In this document: one piece after another, positions 16,801 to 27,846 of the stretch
How positions within the stretch are numbered: the stretch's first letter is position 1
Layout of the letters: the number at the start of each line of letters is the position of its first letter
Source: Arachis hypogaea
Lineage: Eukaryota > Streptophyta > Magnoliopsida > Fabales > Fabaceae
NCBI RefSeq assembly: GCF_003086295.3
Contig: NC_092043.1
Span: forward strand, 44,296,884 to 44,360,883
DNA: 64,000 nucleotides
Direction: 5' to 3'
The notes under the pieces: generated by a model
Database searches by the model: none
What the model saw: the letters and a program-made list of their open reading frames with translations, nothing else
Told to the model about the DNA's origin: nothing
Made by a program: the position numbers and the translations under genes

Positions 16801-19559
16801 ATTATTAGTTACCTGCTTTGAAAAGCATATATATTTACAAAAATATTAGACAGGATGTGCATAAAAAAATTAGTTACTAAATTAGTTATTATATATTTGT
16901 ATATAAATATATATTATTTAATTTATTTTTAATATATATTTTATATAAATAATTAATTTTGTAACTAATTTTTTTATATACTCATCAGGAATATTTCTTC
17001 TGTTACTAATTATTATGCAGTAAGCTCTCGTCGATATTTTGATTAATCTCTCTCTTTTTCTCTTTCTTGCTTCTGAAGCTTTGTACCTAACAATAATGGT
17101 GCAGAAATCATGAACTACCTCAACATCTCTTCTGTTTTGTACTGTCCAGTTTAAATACAAAGTCCTTTCCGCTGATTTATATATTCTCTTTTTTTTTTTT
17201 TTTCTATCTTCTTATTTATTAGGATCCTTCACGTTCTGCTTTGGATAGAAAACCCAATTTTCTTTTTCTTTTGTTGGAAAACACTTGAACGATAATGGAT
17301 TTAAGGGCGCCGCCGTTAAGTTTACTAATACTAAAAGAATAAAAAGCCTTGTTAAATAATTAAAATTTTGAGTTAATTTAAATTTTCAATAGACTTATTA
17401 CCTTAAAAGCTTTAAATTTTTTTTTTATCCTTAACAAATTTGTAGAGTTTGATCATTTTATTATTTGTGCTAAATATAGTATATAGTATTAACTACTATA
17501 TCAATGTAACATTATTTTTTATGTTTATGCATGATGTTTGTTTTGTATTTCTTTATGCTTTTAGTTTTGATAGGGTCGTGTTGTATTTTCTGTGACTTTT
17601 GTGGTTTTGTATTTGAGCCTTCATTCTAATTTAATTTTTTTCTTTTTTCTTTTTTTTTTTTTTTTGAATCTTAGCTTTATAAGGATTTGAACTGTCGATT
17701 TTTTTTTTTTTTAGATTACACCCCTTAGTAAATAAATGAGAGAGAATAAATGGATCAAGTAGTTAAAAGGGAGTATAATAATCGATATAAAAAAGAAATT
17801 TGTAAATCACATAATTCCAATACATTTCGCTAATTATTTTTTTAATCCAAGTAAACATTTTCTTAAATTATTCTATTCCCTCATCATTAGAGAACTCATT
17901 AAGAATAGAGAAAATATTTATTGAAAAATAAAAACTATGGGCAATTGCTTTGGTAGCATTTTGAAATTAGAGATTAAATTATCCGATCCTCTCTTGTACT
18001 TTATTGCTTATAGGTATGGTTTGTACACTTTTAACTTTTAACATATAAAATGAATAAAACAATTTTAAATTATGCATTAAATATAATATAAGATTATGAA
18101 AGTAAATAAAAATAATACAATAAGTTAATTAATAATCCAAAATTTAATAATTTAAATATTATATTCTATGTTAAAATAAAATATATAAAGTTATTTATTT
18201 CATGTACTAAATAAAATATATATACAATTATAAGATTATTATGCGACAATATATAAGAAATGATAATTTACAATCAAATTTCGGAAGGATACGGAATAAT
18301 TGCCAAATTAATGTGTATACGTACGCTTAGGTAGCATTTGTTTTGAGGTATTGAAACAGAGATTGAGAGACTAAGACTCAGTATTATATTTGTTGGTTTA
18401 GAAACTGATACTAAAATTTCTGTCTATGTCTCTAAAATTTTAGTATTTCAATACCTCCAAAAAATAGTGACACAAGGGACTAAAATTTTTAGATATGGAG
18501 ACTGAAATTTTAATAACATTTTATATCTAAAATATCATCATTTTAATTAATTAATTCTAATTTTATCCTTTGTACAAATTAAATTAGAGTTTCATTCTTG
18601 TTTTAATTTCTGTCTTCCACTTTGCACCAAACAAAATACTGAGATTTATTTCAATTTCTGTCTATTAGTTTCTGTCTCTCAGTCTCAGTTTTTTCGTCTC
18701 TGTCTCCCCACCAAACGCTTTATTGTCATTAAAAACTTAAAATGACTTTTTTCCTAAAAAGTTTCCCTATTTGTATCCTAAAAAGGTTATACGGACTAAC
18801 GTTATATCTTAGTCTTACATTAATTTCAGACCAAATTAATGTAAACTTCAAATAAGTTTTAAGGAGTTTAATACTAATCAATTAATTAATAATTATAAAA
18901 GAAAAGAGAAGAAGAAAAGTTCAAGACTAAACTTATTATGGCAACTTCAAAAGTAATTTTCTCAATTTTTGAAGCATCTCATTATTATTATTTAGGAAAA
19001 GTATAAGGAGCTAATGGTCTAAACGTACAATGTGTACAATGGAGGTTTAGGAAGTATTAGAGATATGACCATTAGTGTTACATTGTCTTGTCAGGTTACG
19101 CTTTTGGGATGAGTGGGTTTATGACATGGTATTAGAGTTCTAGATCCGAAAGGTCAAATGTTCGATTCTTGGTGAACTCCAAAATTAACTTAAGTTTTTA
19201 GGATGAGTGATTTTATGACATGAGATGTTTATTATCCCTGGTATTCGGATGGTTATTCTCGATAGTGTGGGTGATGTTTATTTTATTGATGGACCAAAGG
19301 TTTAGCCCATTGTACACATTGTACACTTAGGCCATTAGCTCCCTAGCACTACCCATTTATTTATTGTTTTGGAGTAGTTTATTTTCACTGAGTTGCAAAT
19401 ATTTACTTAAATTGGCAGGGAACATCACAGAAACCAGTGAAAGAAGAAGAAGAAAGCATGATCCATGAGAGGCTTCTTAGGGCTAACACAAGAGATTATG
19501 GAAGATATGATCCCTCACCAACATTTTCTAAGCCCCCTTTTAAGCTCATACCCAATTAA
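13860..19559 (+). CDS. CIF: CIF-type sulfated peptide precursor (Casparian strip integrity factor)
   Basis: Three exons (13860-13941, 14487-14542, 19419-19559) join in frame into a 92-residue precursor. Residues 1 to about 27 form a signal peptide (MGLMKKFSILFCLFLLISVS...TSFA). A variable, charged middle follows (FMSNVAADVSAIQE, KPVKEEEESMIHERLLRANTR). The last 21 residues are the hormone: they begin DYGRYDPSPT and end PPFKLIPN at the stop codon. Arabidopsis CIF1 and CIF2 share DYG at the start and PPFKLIPN at the end. In this family TPST sulfates the Tyr after Asp, prolines are hydroxylated, a protease cuts before Asp, and the secreted peptide activates GSO1/SGN3 and GSO2 for Casparian strip or embryo cuticle closure. 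All splice sites are GT-AG. Start choice: this ATG gives a textbook signal peptide, while the earlier ATG at 13820 lies in another frame. Introns of 545 bp and 4.9 kb are large for so short a gene. Confidence 0.9.
14297..14434. mobile_element. MITE in CIF intron 1
   Basis: A 138-bp element with terminal inverted repeats of about 40 bases: left GGTGAAAATTCAGGTACAG, right the complement of GGTGAAAACTCAAGTGCAG. The flanks TTTATATAC and TTTATATAT match at 8 of 9 bases, as expected of a Mutator-like 9-bp target duplication. Confidence 0.8.
14600..14875. repeat. Intron-internal direct duplication, copy A
   Basis: This stretch reads TTATGAAAAAA...GTTACAACTTC...AGTTACCTGCTTTGAAAAGC and ends ...GTTACTAATAATTATTATGCAGTA. 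A diverged direct copy lies at 16740-17022. It ends at an acceptor-like TTATGCAG. Confidence 0.7.
14883..15053. mobile_element. MITE (171 bp) in CIF intron 2, 9-bp TSD
   Basis: The element starts GGAAAAGTCTATGGAGC and ends CTCTAGCACTCTTC, flanked by perfect TAATGTTAA duplications (14874-14882 and 15054-15062). A second copy of the family is at 28518-28685. The 9-bp duplication points to Mutator-like mobilisation. Confidence 0.85.
15063..16739. other. AT-rich intron DNA with dispersed ATTATAGATGTTAT words
   Basis: Inside CIF intron 2. Imperfect copies of AAATTATAGATGTTA-like words recur near 15456-15515, 15800-15905 and 16095-16130, and again outside the gene at 24340-24400. They may be remains of an old element. 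No coding potential is seen. Confidence 0.4.
16740..17022. repeat. Intron-internal direct duplication, copy B
   Basis: Diverged direct copy of 14600-14875, sharing GGTTACAACTTCTTATTATT, AGTTACCTGCTTTGAAAAGC and TGTTACTAATTATTATGCAGTA. The copies lie about 2.1 kb apart. Confidence 0.7.
18334..18723. mobile_element. MITE with GAGACTGAGACT-type ends, copy 1
   Basis: Left part: GTAGCATTTGTTTTGAGG, GAGATTGAGAGACTAAGAC. Right part: CTGTCTCTCAGTCTCAG, CGTCTCTGTCTCCCCACC, AAACGCT. The ends are inverted copies, and a TTA lies next to each end. A second member lies at 59753-60133. Located in CIF intron 2. Confidence 0.65.
18995..19354. mobile_element. MITE, about 360 bp, in CIF intron 2
   Basis: The left tip GGAAAAGTATAAGGAGCTAA is followed by AATGTGTACAATGG. 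The right tip has CCCATTGTACACATTGTAC, GCCATTAGCTCCCTAGCACT, ACCC, so the ends are inverted copies over about 45 bases. Flanks TATTATTTA and ATTTATTTA agree at 7 of 9 positions. Confidence 0.75.
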
Positions 19560-20379
19560 TTAATTAAATTAAATTAATGTTTGAAGCCATATGATATATA
19601 GTGAGTTGTGTATCATAAAATAAGCCACCACTGTTTGTCTTGTAATATATATTTTACATGATATATATTGTATAATATTAATATAATATAGATACAGAGT
19701 TAACTATATCAAAGACTTAGCTTGATGAACCATAATAATTTTGTAACATATAATAGATATATATAGACATTACTACATGATGAAGAAGATTGCTGTAAGA
19801 ATATCACTAATACTAGATCTAGTGACCGTTGTATGTGAGAGCTTGATTTTAAAAATTGTTATGACATTGTTAATTATTTAAAATTTGATGTTGAGATTTG
19901 TTATGTATATTTATTTATTTTTTAATTTATAAAATCATAAATTTAATCTAATCCAAATCACACCGTAAATAAAATTAGTATTCGTATTAGATGAATTTTT
20001 TATTCAAAATTGATCCAAACTACATCTTAAATATTGCTAATTGTATGTTTTTTTTTTAGGGTTTGAATTATATACTTAGTATATACTACCTAAATCTCAT
20101 TTTTTACTCCCCTAGTAAAAGACTAAAAGTTATTCATCATTCTCTCTATGATTGCATAAGCTCATTCTAAAGCAGCCCATTATGTAAGTTAGTATGGATT
20201 GAGCAACAAATTTGATTAGTACTTCATTTCTTGCTTTCGATAAAGAATTAGGATCCCCAAGCCTTTTGAATGATTTTTCAGTGCCTTTATATTTAACTAA
20301 TTTTTTTAGTGATTTTCAGTTATTATGAACGATTTATGGCGTCAGCTGGCGTGGAGTCCTCAAGATATTTTTGTAATTG
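19560..20379. other. CIF 3' untranslated and intergenic DNA
   Basis: AT-rich. The CIF transcript probably ends within the first 200-300 bases; there is no unambiguous polyadenylation signal. No further gene is seen. Confidence 0.5.
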
Positions 20380-20811
20380 TTAATATAAGGAATAAGTATT
20401 GTTTTGGTCTAAGGGTCAGAATCAAAACCGTCTCCGATATAATTCTTTATTTAACGTTTTTTTCATATTAAAATCGTCCTTTTAACTTTTTTTTTAGATA
20501 AAAATACCCTCCACTTCTATCAGCACCTTTTCTTCTACCACTACTCCCACCAGCACTTCCTCCACCACCAACTCCACCACCAGCATCAGCACATCCACCA
20601 CCAAGAATAACAATATCAATGAAATCAACCCAAATTCAATAAATCAACACAAATTCAATAACCAAATTAACACACAACAACAATAAAATTAGAAAATAAT
20701 AAATTAAAAGGCTATTACTTCTGCTGGTAATGATGGAGGCGGGGTTCCTCTGGTAGTAAGGATAGCATTGTTGCCAAATTCAAGTTCACAACTTGAGCAT
20801 GTTCTTGGAGA

Positions 20812-21066
20812 ATCATTGCAAAAGCAGCAAGGTTGACTCTAATAGCTGAAGAAGTTGGCTTTGTTGATGTGATCCCAGCTGTGAAGGAGTTCTTGCATGA
20901 AATGATTCAGCAATGGTTGGATGGAACTTCTGATGAAAAAGGTTTGCAATATGGTGTAAAATGGGGAAGGATTCATATTGAAGCATACAGTGCTGGGTAC
21001 TTCCTTTATGGAATTGCAGTGCTTGCAAAGATTGATCCAGCTTGGGGAATGAAATATAAGAAGAAG
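20812..21066 (+). pseudogene. GH81 endo-1,3-beta-glucanase fragment (captured)
   Basis: Plus-strand translation gives IAKAARLTLIAEEVGFVDV, IPAVKEFLHEMIQQWLDGT, KWG, then AGYFLYGIAVLAKIDPAWG and MKYK. This matches the catalytic-domain region of plant GH81 beta-1,3-glucanases (family text LALIAEEV, WLDGTF, KWGG, GYFLYAIAVLVKIDPAWGRKY). The segment usually present between KWGG and the YHLGYF motif, with its DFGFG and NDHHYH residues, is missing and replaced by nine unrelated residues. No start, upstream domain or downstream domain is present. It lies wholly inside the Pack-MULE-like element and cannot encode an active enzyme. Confidence 0.8.
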
Positions 21067-21159
21067 CAGATTCAGAAGAAGCAGAACCATGGTCGAATTG
21101 GCGGCGACGGCAGCGGCGTGGTCTCCCGAAGACGACGCGACGGTGGCGGCGGCGAGCCC

Positions 21160-21290
21160 TAGCGTCGTCCCCCTCCCCCCTTCCCCTTCACCCTCCCCCT
21201 CCCCTCCCCTCCCCTCCCCCTTCGTATATACCCTTTCCCCTTCCCCCCCGACCCCCGACACGTTTTCTTCCGCCCCTCCCCCATGCGGTT
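21160..21290. repeat. CCCCTCCCC-type low-complexity tract
   Basis: A C/T-only stretch of more than 100 bases with repeated CCCTCCCC and CCCTTCCCC words, inside the Pack-MULE-like element and far more GC-rich than its surroundings. Confidence 0.8.
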
Positions 21291-21843
21291 TTTTTTTAAT
21301 TTTATAACATTTTTATTAAAATACAGGTAGTTTAAGAATAATATAAAACATTTTATTAAAAAGAACGATTTTAATACGAAAAAATGTTAAAAATGATTTT
21401 AAATCAAAAATTACATTGGGGACAGTTTTGATTTTGGCCCTCAACATTAGGACCAAAACAATACTTACCCCTTAATATAAATTATCAAAATAGAAAATTT
21501 TAATATTAGTCAAGTGAAATTTAAAATTATTAATTATAAAAAAGAAAAGTATAAGTAGATAATGAAAATATTAAATAATGTGAATAATAGATATATCGGA
21601 TGTTCAATTTACTAGGTGTGCAGATAATTATTCTAATATTAAAATTTAAGTAGATCATTTTTTGTCAAGAAATATAATAAATGGTCTAATTTTTTTCTTT
21701 TATTTACACTCATAAACATGTCATTATTTATTAATAGAACTGAAACGTGCTTCAATTTTTCATTTTGTTTGGTTGAAAATATCATTTTGTAAAGTCCATA
21801 ACCACCATAGGCACCAAAACTTGTGGCTACCATAGACTACACC

Positions 21844-21845
<2 letters not shown>

Positions 21846-21911
<66 letters not shown>
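21846..21911. repeat. (AT)n microsatellite, about 65 bases
   Basis: An uninterrupted alternating AT run; the length is likely to vary between individuals. Confidence 0.95.
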
Positions 21912-21914
<3 letters not shown>

Positions 21915-22790
21915 CTTTTTGGTATTTAAGTTTAATTAAATTGGCCTAAATTCAACAAAAAACTAACTTCACAATAAAGAACGAGTAAAACACGCACTTG
22001 TGCAACTGTTCACTATGGCGAACATTAATATAAAAAATACTTCGTCTTTCTTGATCAAAACTAAAACGAACAAATTTCAAATAACGCTCAAAATCTCTCA
22101 ATCTTTTTAAAATCTTTGCGAAATCTCAAGAAAATTTCGAAACATAGTTTCGAAATTTTCATCAAAAAATACAAAAAGAGAAGACGAAACATTATTCAAG
22201 GTACTCAGATTAAACCAAATTGTCTTTCCAAATGCACCAAAACTAGAAACAAAATAGATTAATCGAAATAACAATCCAGAGCTCCTACATTACATTCAAA
22301 TTCAAACCTTCAACCATGAACAACAATTTTTACAAACAAAAACAAAATTATTCAACTACAGAAATATCAACTACTAACGGACTACATTAACTAGGTTCGA
22401 ACCAAACCTCATCCACTTGATTCGATTCAAAACAATAATTCAATTTGTCTGGTTTAACTAACAGCGTGAACTTGCATCATTCATTGTCTTGGAAAACGAA
22501 ATACCTATTTAAATTTGACTTCATTGCTTGATTTCAACAAAATTTGATCCAAATTTTCAAATCAGATCAAAGAGCATTGATTGTGAATGAACAGTATGCA
22601 AAGAACGAACATAATGCAAAGAACGAAGATAACGAATAGAGCGTAGAGAACAAAGTGAACATATAGAACGAAGTGAACAAAATCCACAGAGAAAATTTGA
22701 AAAAAAATTCATAGAGAAAAGACAGTTATATATAATCGCGAGTTTAGTCAAAAGTTAGTTAGAGAAAGTAGCACGTAGAGGTGAATTAGA
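21912..22790. other. Intergenic DNA of unclear, probably repetitive origin
   Basis: No gene is supported. There is a short palindrome (TCGAAACATAGTTTCGAAA near 22138), and GAACGAA/GTGAACA words recur at 22590-22680. The words GAAACATTATTCAAGGTACT at 22186 recur in related form near 51383, so part of this stretch probably belongs to a dispersed element. Confidence 0.4.
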
Positions 22791-22794
22791 TTAT

Positions 22795-24235
22795 ACCAAC
22801 TTGATTGGACTTGGTTAGATAGTTAACTTGGTTGAATCTATGGCCTTCTTTAGAAACTTGATTAATAAAGCCTTAAACCAAAAATTTTAACTTAACTTCT
22901 ATTTGGTCTGCGTATTTGGTTATGCAGGAGACAATTTTATTTTGTATCATAAATTGTGAAAAACAGAATCAAAGCAGCGAAGAAGAAGATGACACAGCCA
23001 TGTATCCTGGTTCAGTTGCCTAGTGCAATGCAACCTACATCCACTCTCCACCATAATGTTGGTAAAATTTTCATTATCTTTCCAAATATTACATACACCA
23101 ATTCTAGGACTCAATATAATCATATCTGGGACACACAAGTTTCAACATAAACTTGACTTGGCTATGTAACTACCTAGACTCAACACACTAAGTGCTTACC
23201 TAACTTAGCAAGGGATACTTCTCAGATACATGACACAAAATAGAAATACAACTAAAAAAAAATCTAAAATTACTCTTGACTTTTCTCTCCAAGTATTTCT
23301 CTCAGTCTTTTCTCTCAATGCCTATCTTTCTTGCCTTTTACCTTTGAATGAATACAAAGAAAGATATAACATTAAAATAGAAATACAAACAGTAAATCAT
23401 GAAGGAGATGATGGTTCATAACCTTGACTCTATGTGCTGAACCCAACTTCTGAACTCAAAATATTGTCCTTCATCTTGGCAGAGTGCTCCTTTTAATGTA
23501 GGTACAATGCTTCAAAGACTTCAAACCCTATTTGTGAGGTTTCTCTCTTCTCTCATTCAGATTCTCTCTCCTTAGTTCAAAATAAAAACCAATTTCCTTT
23601 TTATACATTGCTTGAGCCACGGCTAGGGTTTACTTTAAAAGATCAACCTCTTGATTCTTAGGCTAGCTGAAATCTTTCCTTCTCTTTTTTCAATCAACTC
23701 TAAAAATTAGGGATTTGTAATTAGGGCAAAGTCCCATAGTCGACACAGTAGCAACATGATTTATCTTTTTCAAAAAGCTTAGCAAAATTCAAACCCTTAA
23801 ATTTGTACTTTGCCTTCAAAATATACTTTCAACCATTGATTCACTGTCATAAAAATTTTACTACCACTTTTTCATTTTGCTCGAAATGGTGGTACAAAGA
23901 ATAAGAGAAAATATGAAGTAATTAATTTGTATTTTTAAAAAAATTAATTACCTTTAATTTTTTTGAACTCTGTTAGCTTGATTTGAGATTAACTTACTTG
24001 ATTAGCTTTCCTTTTTTTCTGCTTTAATATTTGAACAGAAAAGTGAAGCTCTCTTTCTCTTCTGATTTTTATCCGAAGTGAACCTGTTTGAAGTTTAGAA
24101 TTACTTTCCTTTTGCTTGGAAGATAATGGGTCGAGTTAGTGATTCAGTTTCTATTTAGCTGCTTTGGATCATTGGGTTTCATAAGTTTGGGCCGAGATAA
24201 CAATAATTTTAGGTCTACACATTTAAACAACATCA
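22795..24235 (-). mobile_element. Copia-like LTR, antisense, probably solo
   Basis: Read on the minus strand it contains GAGAGTGGATGTAGGTTGCA, CTAGGCAACTGAACCAGGAT and a CTTCTTCTTCGCTGC stretch in the same order as the Copia-like LTR at 8650-10367. The minus-strand 3' border runs into TCAAGTTGGTAT, which resembles the start of a Copia primer-binding site (TGGTATCAGAGC). No internal genes are attached. Ends are approximate. Confidence 0.5.
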
Positions 24236-25275
24236 TCAAACCCACTTGTGTTATCAGTCTAAATTCAATATGATTGTCATTATCCATGTTATATATTTTC
24301 TGAACTCAACATAAAATATTATAGTTAAAATAATTATACAATTTTAGATGTAATAAATATATAATTATAGTTGTTATATATATAATTATAGATGTTTTAT
24401 TATATAAGATAACTATCATCCATTTTTAATGTTTACCCAATGAATAATGATATAATTTATTACAATTGAATTTTTTTTATATTCTACGTAGCATACTCTC
24501 TTACTCTTCCACTCCTCTCCCTGTTAGGTTTTGCGCTCCCTCACGTTACACAACAGCTAAATAAATAAATATAGACCAGAAATTATGTGGTTCGTGTATG
24601 AAACGGAATAATGTCACAATGATGCTTTAATTTAACATAATGTTAGATTTACTTGTAACCACCAAGTAACAGATAAAAGGCTTTTAATTATTGTTGTTAA
24701 AGAATTACTGGGATGATACTCAAACTAACAGAAACTAGTAGAACAGAATGTTTGTTTAAGGTGATCAATTCAAGGATACAGAACAAAATAAAAGGCATCT
24801 TTTGACTTGTTCAAAATCAATTATATTCAACTAAGCTTGTTATAAATTCTCTTTGCTAATGCTAAATAAAGGAAAAAGATAGCAGATAAAGATAAATAAA
24901 CGAAGAGAAAAGCATGTCACACACCAGAATTCCCTAATAAAGCACAACAATTATTTGCCTAATTATAGAAACTGCAAAGTTTTGTGTCAACTTTGTTATC
25001 TTCTCTTCCTTTATTTTCTTCACCCTCTTCCAAAAAGAATGAACGAACTTATTAGATTTTAGGAAAACCACCTTGTAGGGAATAGGGATCAAACCACCCT
25101 TTCTCTTTTTTTTTTCTTACCTTTCTCTAATTCTAAATTTCCAGGGGAGTGTTATAGGAAGGTAGGAAAAGAAACAACAAGAAAAAAAAAAAAAAAAACA
25201 AAAACAAAAAAAATTAAAAAGCATCATTAGTGCCAAGATAAACTTCTATCATCCTTAGCTTGTGCATGCCATTTG
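24236..25275. other. Promoter and 5' region of the BUPS-like kinase gene
   Basis: AT-rich. Poly-A runs at 25181-25216 and a TTTCTCTTTTTTTTTTCTTACC tract near 25100 lie just before the start codon. No specific regulatory site could be assigned. Confidence 0.4.
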
Positions 25276-27846
25276 ATGGCTATCCCTCTGGTGGTTACCG
25301 TTCTCTTGGCCTTAGCCTCCACCATAACGCCGCGGACGACCTCGGCAGCCTTCGTCCCCCGAGACAACTACCTGATCGATTGTGGCTCGGAAACCGGAAC
25401 CACCCTCCCAGACGGAAGAACATTCAAAGCAGACCCACAAGCCAACACTTACTTGCAAGCCAATGATCAAAACAAGGTGTCAATAGAAAATGGCAATAAT
25501 AACCCTGATCTCCCAAATCAATTGTACTCAAGTGCAAGAATCTTCATGCAAGAAGCCAAGTACTCCTTCCATTTAATCCAACCGGGTTACCATTGGGTTC
25601 GCCTTTATTTCTACCCGATCAAGAACAATATCTTTGATCTCCAAAAAGCCACTTTCTCCGTTAACGCCTATAAATACGTTCTTCTCCATAGCTTCAATGT
25701 TAACAACAATGACAAGCCAATTCTCAAGGAGTACCTCATTAATGCAAATGAACCCATCTTCACGCTCTCTTTTACTCCGTTGAAGAACTCAGCTGCATTT
25801 ATCAATGCCATAGAAATCGTATCCGTCCCGGACAACCTTCTATTCGACTCCGGCTCGAACCTTTTCCCGGTCGGCGATTACTCCGGCCTGACTAACCACG
25901 CTTTCCAGCCGGTTTACAGGATCAACAACGGCGGACCTCTTGTCACCGCTACAAACGACACTTTAGGACGGAATTGGGAGAACGACGAGCCTTATATAAC
26001 GGTGAAGAACGCAGCCATGAGTGTCGTTGTACCTACAAACATTATCAAATACCCTACGAATAATCCAAATATCTCTCCACTTATTGCTCCGCCGACGGTT
26101 TACGCCTCGGCGACGGAGATGACTAACGACTCTGCAGTGGATCAGCCGAATTTCAATATAACTTGGAAGTTTGATGTGGATACTTCTTTTAGCTACCTTG
26201 TAAGGTTGCATTTCTGCGACATTGTAAGCAAAGGTTTGAACGAGCTTTACTTCAACGTCTACATCAACGAGAAAACCGCGATTCCGACGCTTGATTTGTC
26301 CAGCATTACGCAAGCCTTGGCGACTCCTTATTACAGAGATTTTGTTGTGAATGCGACGTTGATGTCTCAGGAAGGACTAAAGATTCAGGTGGGAGCATCG
26401 CTGGCGCGAGGAGGAAGCGGGAACGCGATCGTGAATGGGATAGAGATCTTGAAGATAAGTAACTCTTTGGACAGTTTGGATGGCCAATTCGGCCTTGATG
26501 GGAGCAATGGCGGTGGTAGCTCTTACCGCGGCGCGGTGGCCGGGGTTGGATTCGCGATGATGTTTGGAGCGTTTGTTGGACTTGGCGCCATGGTGATCAA
26601 GTGGCACAAGAGGCCTCAAGATTGGCAGAAACGGAACAGTTTTTCGTCGTGGTTGCTTCCGGTGCACGCCGGAGATAGTACCTTTATGAGCAAGAATGCG
26701 TCAGGGAAGAGCAATTTCTCTGCCACTATGGGTTTAGGCCGGTTCTTCTCTTTGGCGGAGCTGCAAGAGGCAACTAATAACTTCGATAAAGCAAACATTA
26801 TCGGTGTTGGTGGATTCGGCAATGTGTATTCCGGCGTCATTGATGATGCGACTCAAGTTGCGGTGAAGAGAGGAAATCCGCAATCGGAACAGGGGATTAA
26901 CGAATTCCAGACGGAGATTCAAATGTTGTCTAAGCTTAGGCACAGGCATTTGGTTTCTCTTATTGGATACTGCGACGAAAACGATGAAATGATTTTGGTT
27001 TATGAGTACATGCCTAATGGACACTTTAGGGACCATCTTTATGGCAAGAACATGGTCGGACCACCGCTTTCTTGGAAGCAAAGATTGGAAATCTGTATCG
27101 GAGCTGCTCGCGGTCTTCATTATCTTCACACCGGCACGGCACAAGGTATCATCCATCGCGACGTTAAGACAACTAACATATTGCTTGACGAGAATTTCAC
27201 GGCCAAGGTTTCTGATTTTGGTTTATCAAAGGATGCACCTATGGGGCAGGGTCATGTCAGTACGGCGGTTAAGGGTAGTTTTGGGTATTTGGATCCTGAA
27301 TACTTCAGGAGACAACAATTGACAGAAAAATCTGATGTCTATTCATTTGGAGTGGTGCTTCTTGAGGCCTTATGTGCAAGGCCTGCTATTAATCCTCAGT
27401 TACCCCGCGAACAAGTAAACTTGGCTGATTGGGCTATGCAATGGAAGAGAAAGGGATTGCTTGATAAGATCATTGATCCTAATCTTGTCGGCACCATTAA
27501 CCCCGAATCGTTGAAGAAGTACGCCGAGGCGGCCGAGAAGTGCTTGGCTGATCATGGTGTTGATAGGCCTTCAATGGGAGATGTGCTTTGGAATTTAGAG
27601 TATGCTTTGCAGCTTCAAGAGGCCTTCACACAAGAAGGAAAGGCAGAGGATGAGACTCCGGCTGTCCCAGCCTCAGCCTCATCCCCAGCCTCGGCTGTTC
27701 TGCCTCCGGCCGCTCCTGCGTCTTCCAATGCCTTAGATGAGGCTGTCCCTGTTCCAGAAGGAAATAACCCCCCGCCCGAAACCCGGGCGATTGATGACCA
27801 TTCTGGAACTTTGCAGTTTGCTAGGTTTAGCCTTAATGGCAGGTGA
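25276..27846 (+). CDS. BUPS: CrRLK1L receptor-like kinase, BUPS type
   Basis: One intronless frame of 856 residues. Residues 1 to about 25 are a signal peptide ([16 protein letters not shown]). An extracellular malectin-like region spans about 30-400 ([40 protein letters not shown], LYFNVYIN). One membrane helix is at about 419-442 ([20 protein letters not shown]), then [17 protein letters not shown]. The kinase domain spans about 500-775 and has the glycine loop [10 protein letters not shown] from 509, Lys531 in VAVKRG, HRD with Asp629, DFG with Asp647, and [20 protein letters not shown]. All catalytic residues are present. The Ala/Pro-rich tail ends SGT...FSLNGR; Arabidopsis BUPS1/2 end SGT...ANLNGR. 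In that family the receptors act with ANXUR and RALF4/19 to keep pollen tubes intact. A pollen role here is inferred from homology. An out-of-frame ATG lies 10 bases upstream. Confidence 0.93.
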   Translation: MAIPLVVTVLLALASTITPRTTSAAFVPRDNYLIDCGSETGTTLPDGRTFKADPQANTYLQANDQNKVSIENGNNNPDLPNQLYSSARIFMQEAKYSFHLIQPGYHWVRLYFYPIKNNIFDLQKATFSVNAYKYVLLHSFNVNNNDKPILKEYLINANEPIFTLSFTPLKNSAAFINAIEIVSVPDNLLFDSGSNLFPVGDYSGLTNHAFQPVYRINNGGPLVTATNDTLGRNWENDEPYITVKNAAMSVVVPTNIIKYPTNNPNISPLIAPPTVYASATEMTNDSAVDQPNFNITWKFDVDTSFSYLVRLHFCDIVSKGLNELYFNVYINEKTAIPTLDLSSITQALATPYYRDFVVNATLMSQEGLKIQVGASLARGGSGNAIVNGIEILKISNSLDSLDGQFGLDGSNGGGSSYRGAVAGVGFAMMFGAFVGLGAMVIKWHKRPQDWQKRNSFSSWLLPVHAGDSTFMSKNASGKSNFSATMGLGRFFSLAELQEATNNFDKANIIGVGGFGNVYSGVIDDATQVAVKRGNPQSEQGINEFQTEIQMLSKLRHRHLVSLIGYCDENDEMILVYEYMPNGHFRDHLYGKNMVGPPLSWKQRLEICIGAARGLHYLHTGTAQGIIHRDVKTTNILLDENFTAKVSDFGLSKDAPMGQGHVSTAVKGSFGYLDPEYFRRQQLTEKSDVYSFGVVLLEALCARPAINPQLPREQVNLADWAMQWKRKGLLDKIIDPNLVGTINPESLKKYAEAAEKCLADHGVDRPSMGDVLWNLEYALQLQEAFTQEGKAEDETPAVPASASSPASAVLPPAAPASSNALDEAVPVPEGNNPPPETRAIDDHSGTLQFARFSLNGR

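Larger units (their letters stand above)
20389..21471. mobile_element. Pack-MULE-like element with captured GH81 gene piece
   Basis: The element is 1,083 bp. Perfect 9-bp duplications TTAATATAA flank it (20380-20388 and 21472-21480). The left end GGAATAAGTATTGTTTTGG and the right end, the complement of GGGGTAAGTATTGTTTTGG, are inverted repeats that extend about 100 bases (both contain ATTAAAATCGT). It carries no transposase. The interior contains a CCACCACCA-rich stretch, a fragment of a glucanase gene and a GC-rich, pyrimidine-rich stretch. This is the structure of a Mutator-like element that has taken up host gene sequence. Confidence 0.85.

Noticed and set aside
21089..21307. Proline/serine-rich open frame in the Pack-MULE-like element
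   Set aside because: It is a by-product of the C/T-only low-complexity tract.
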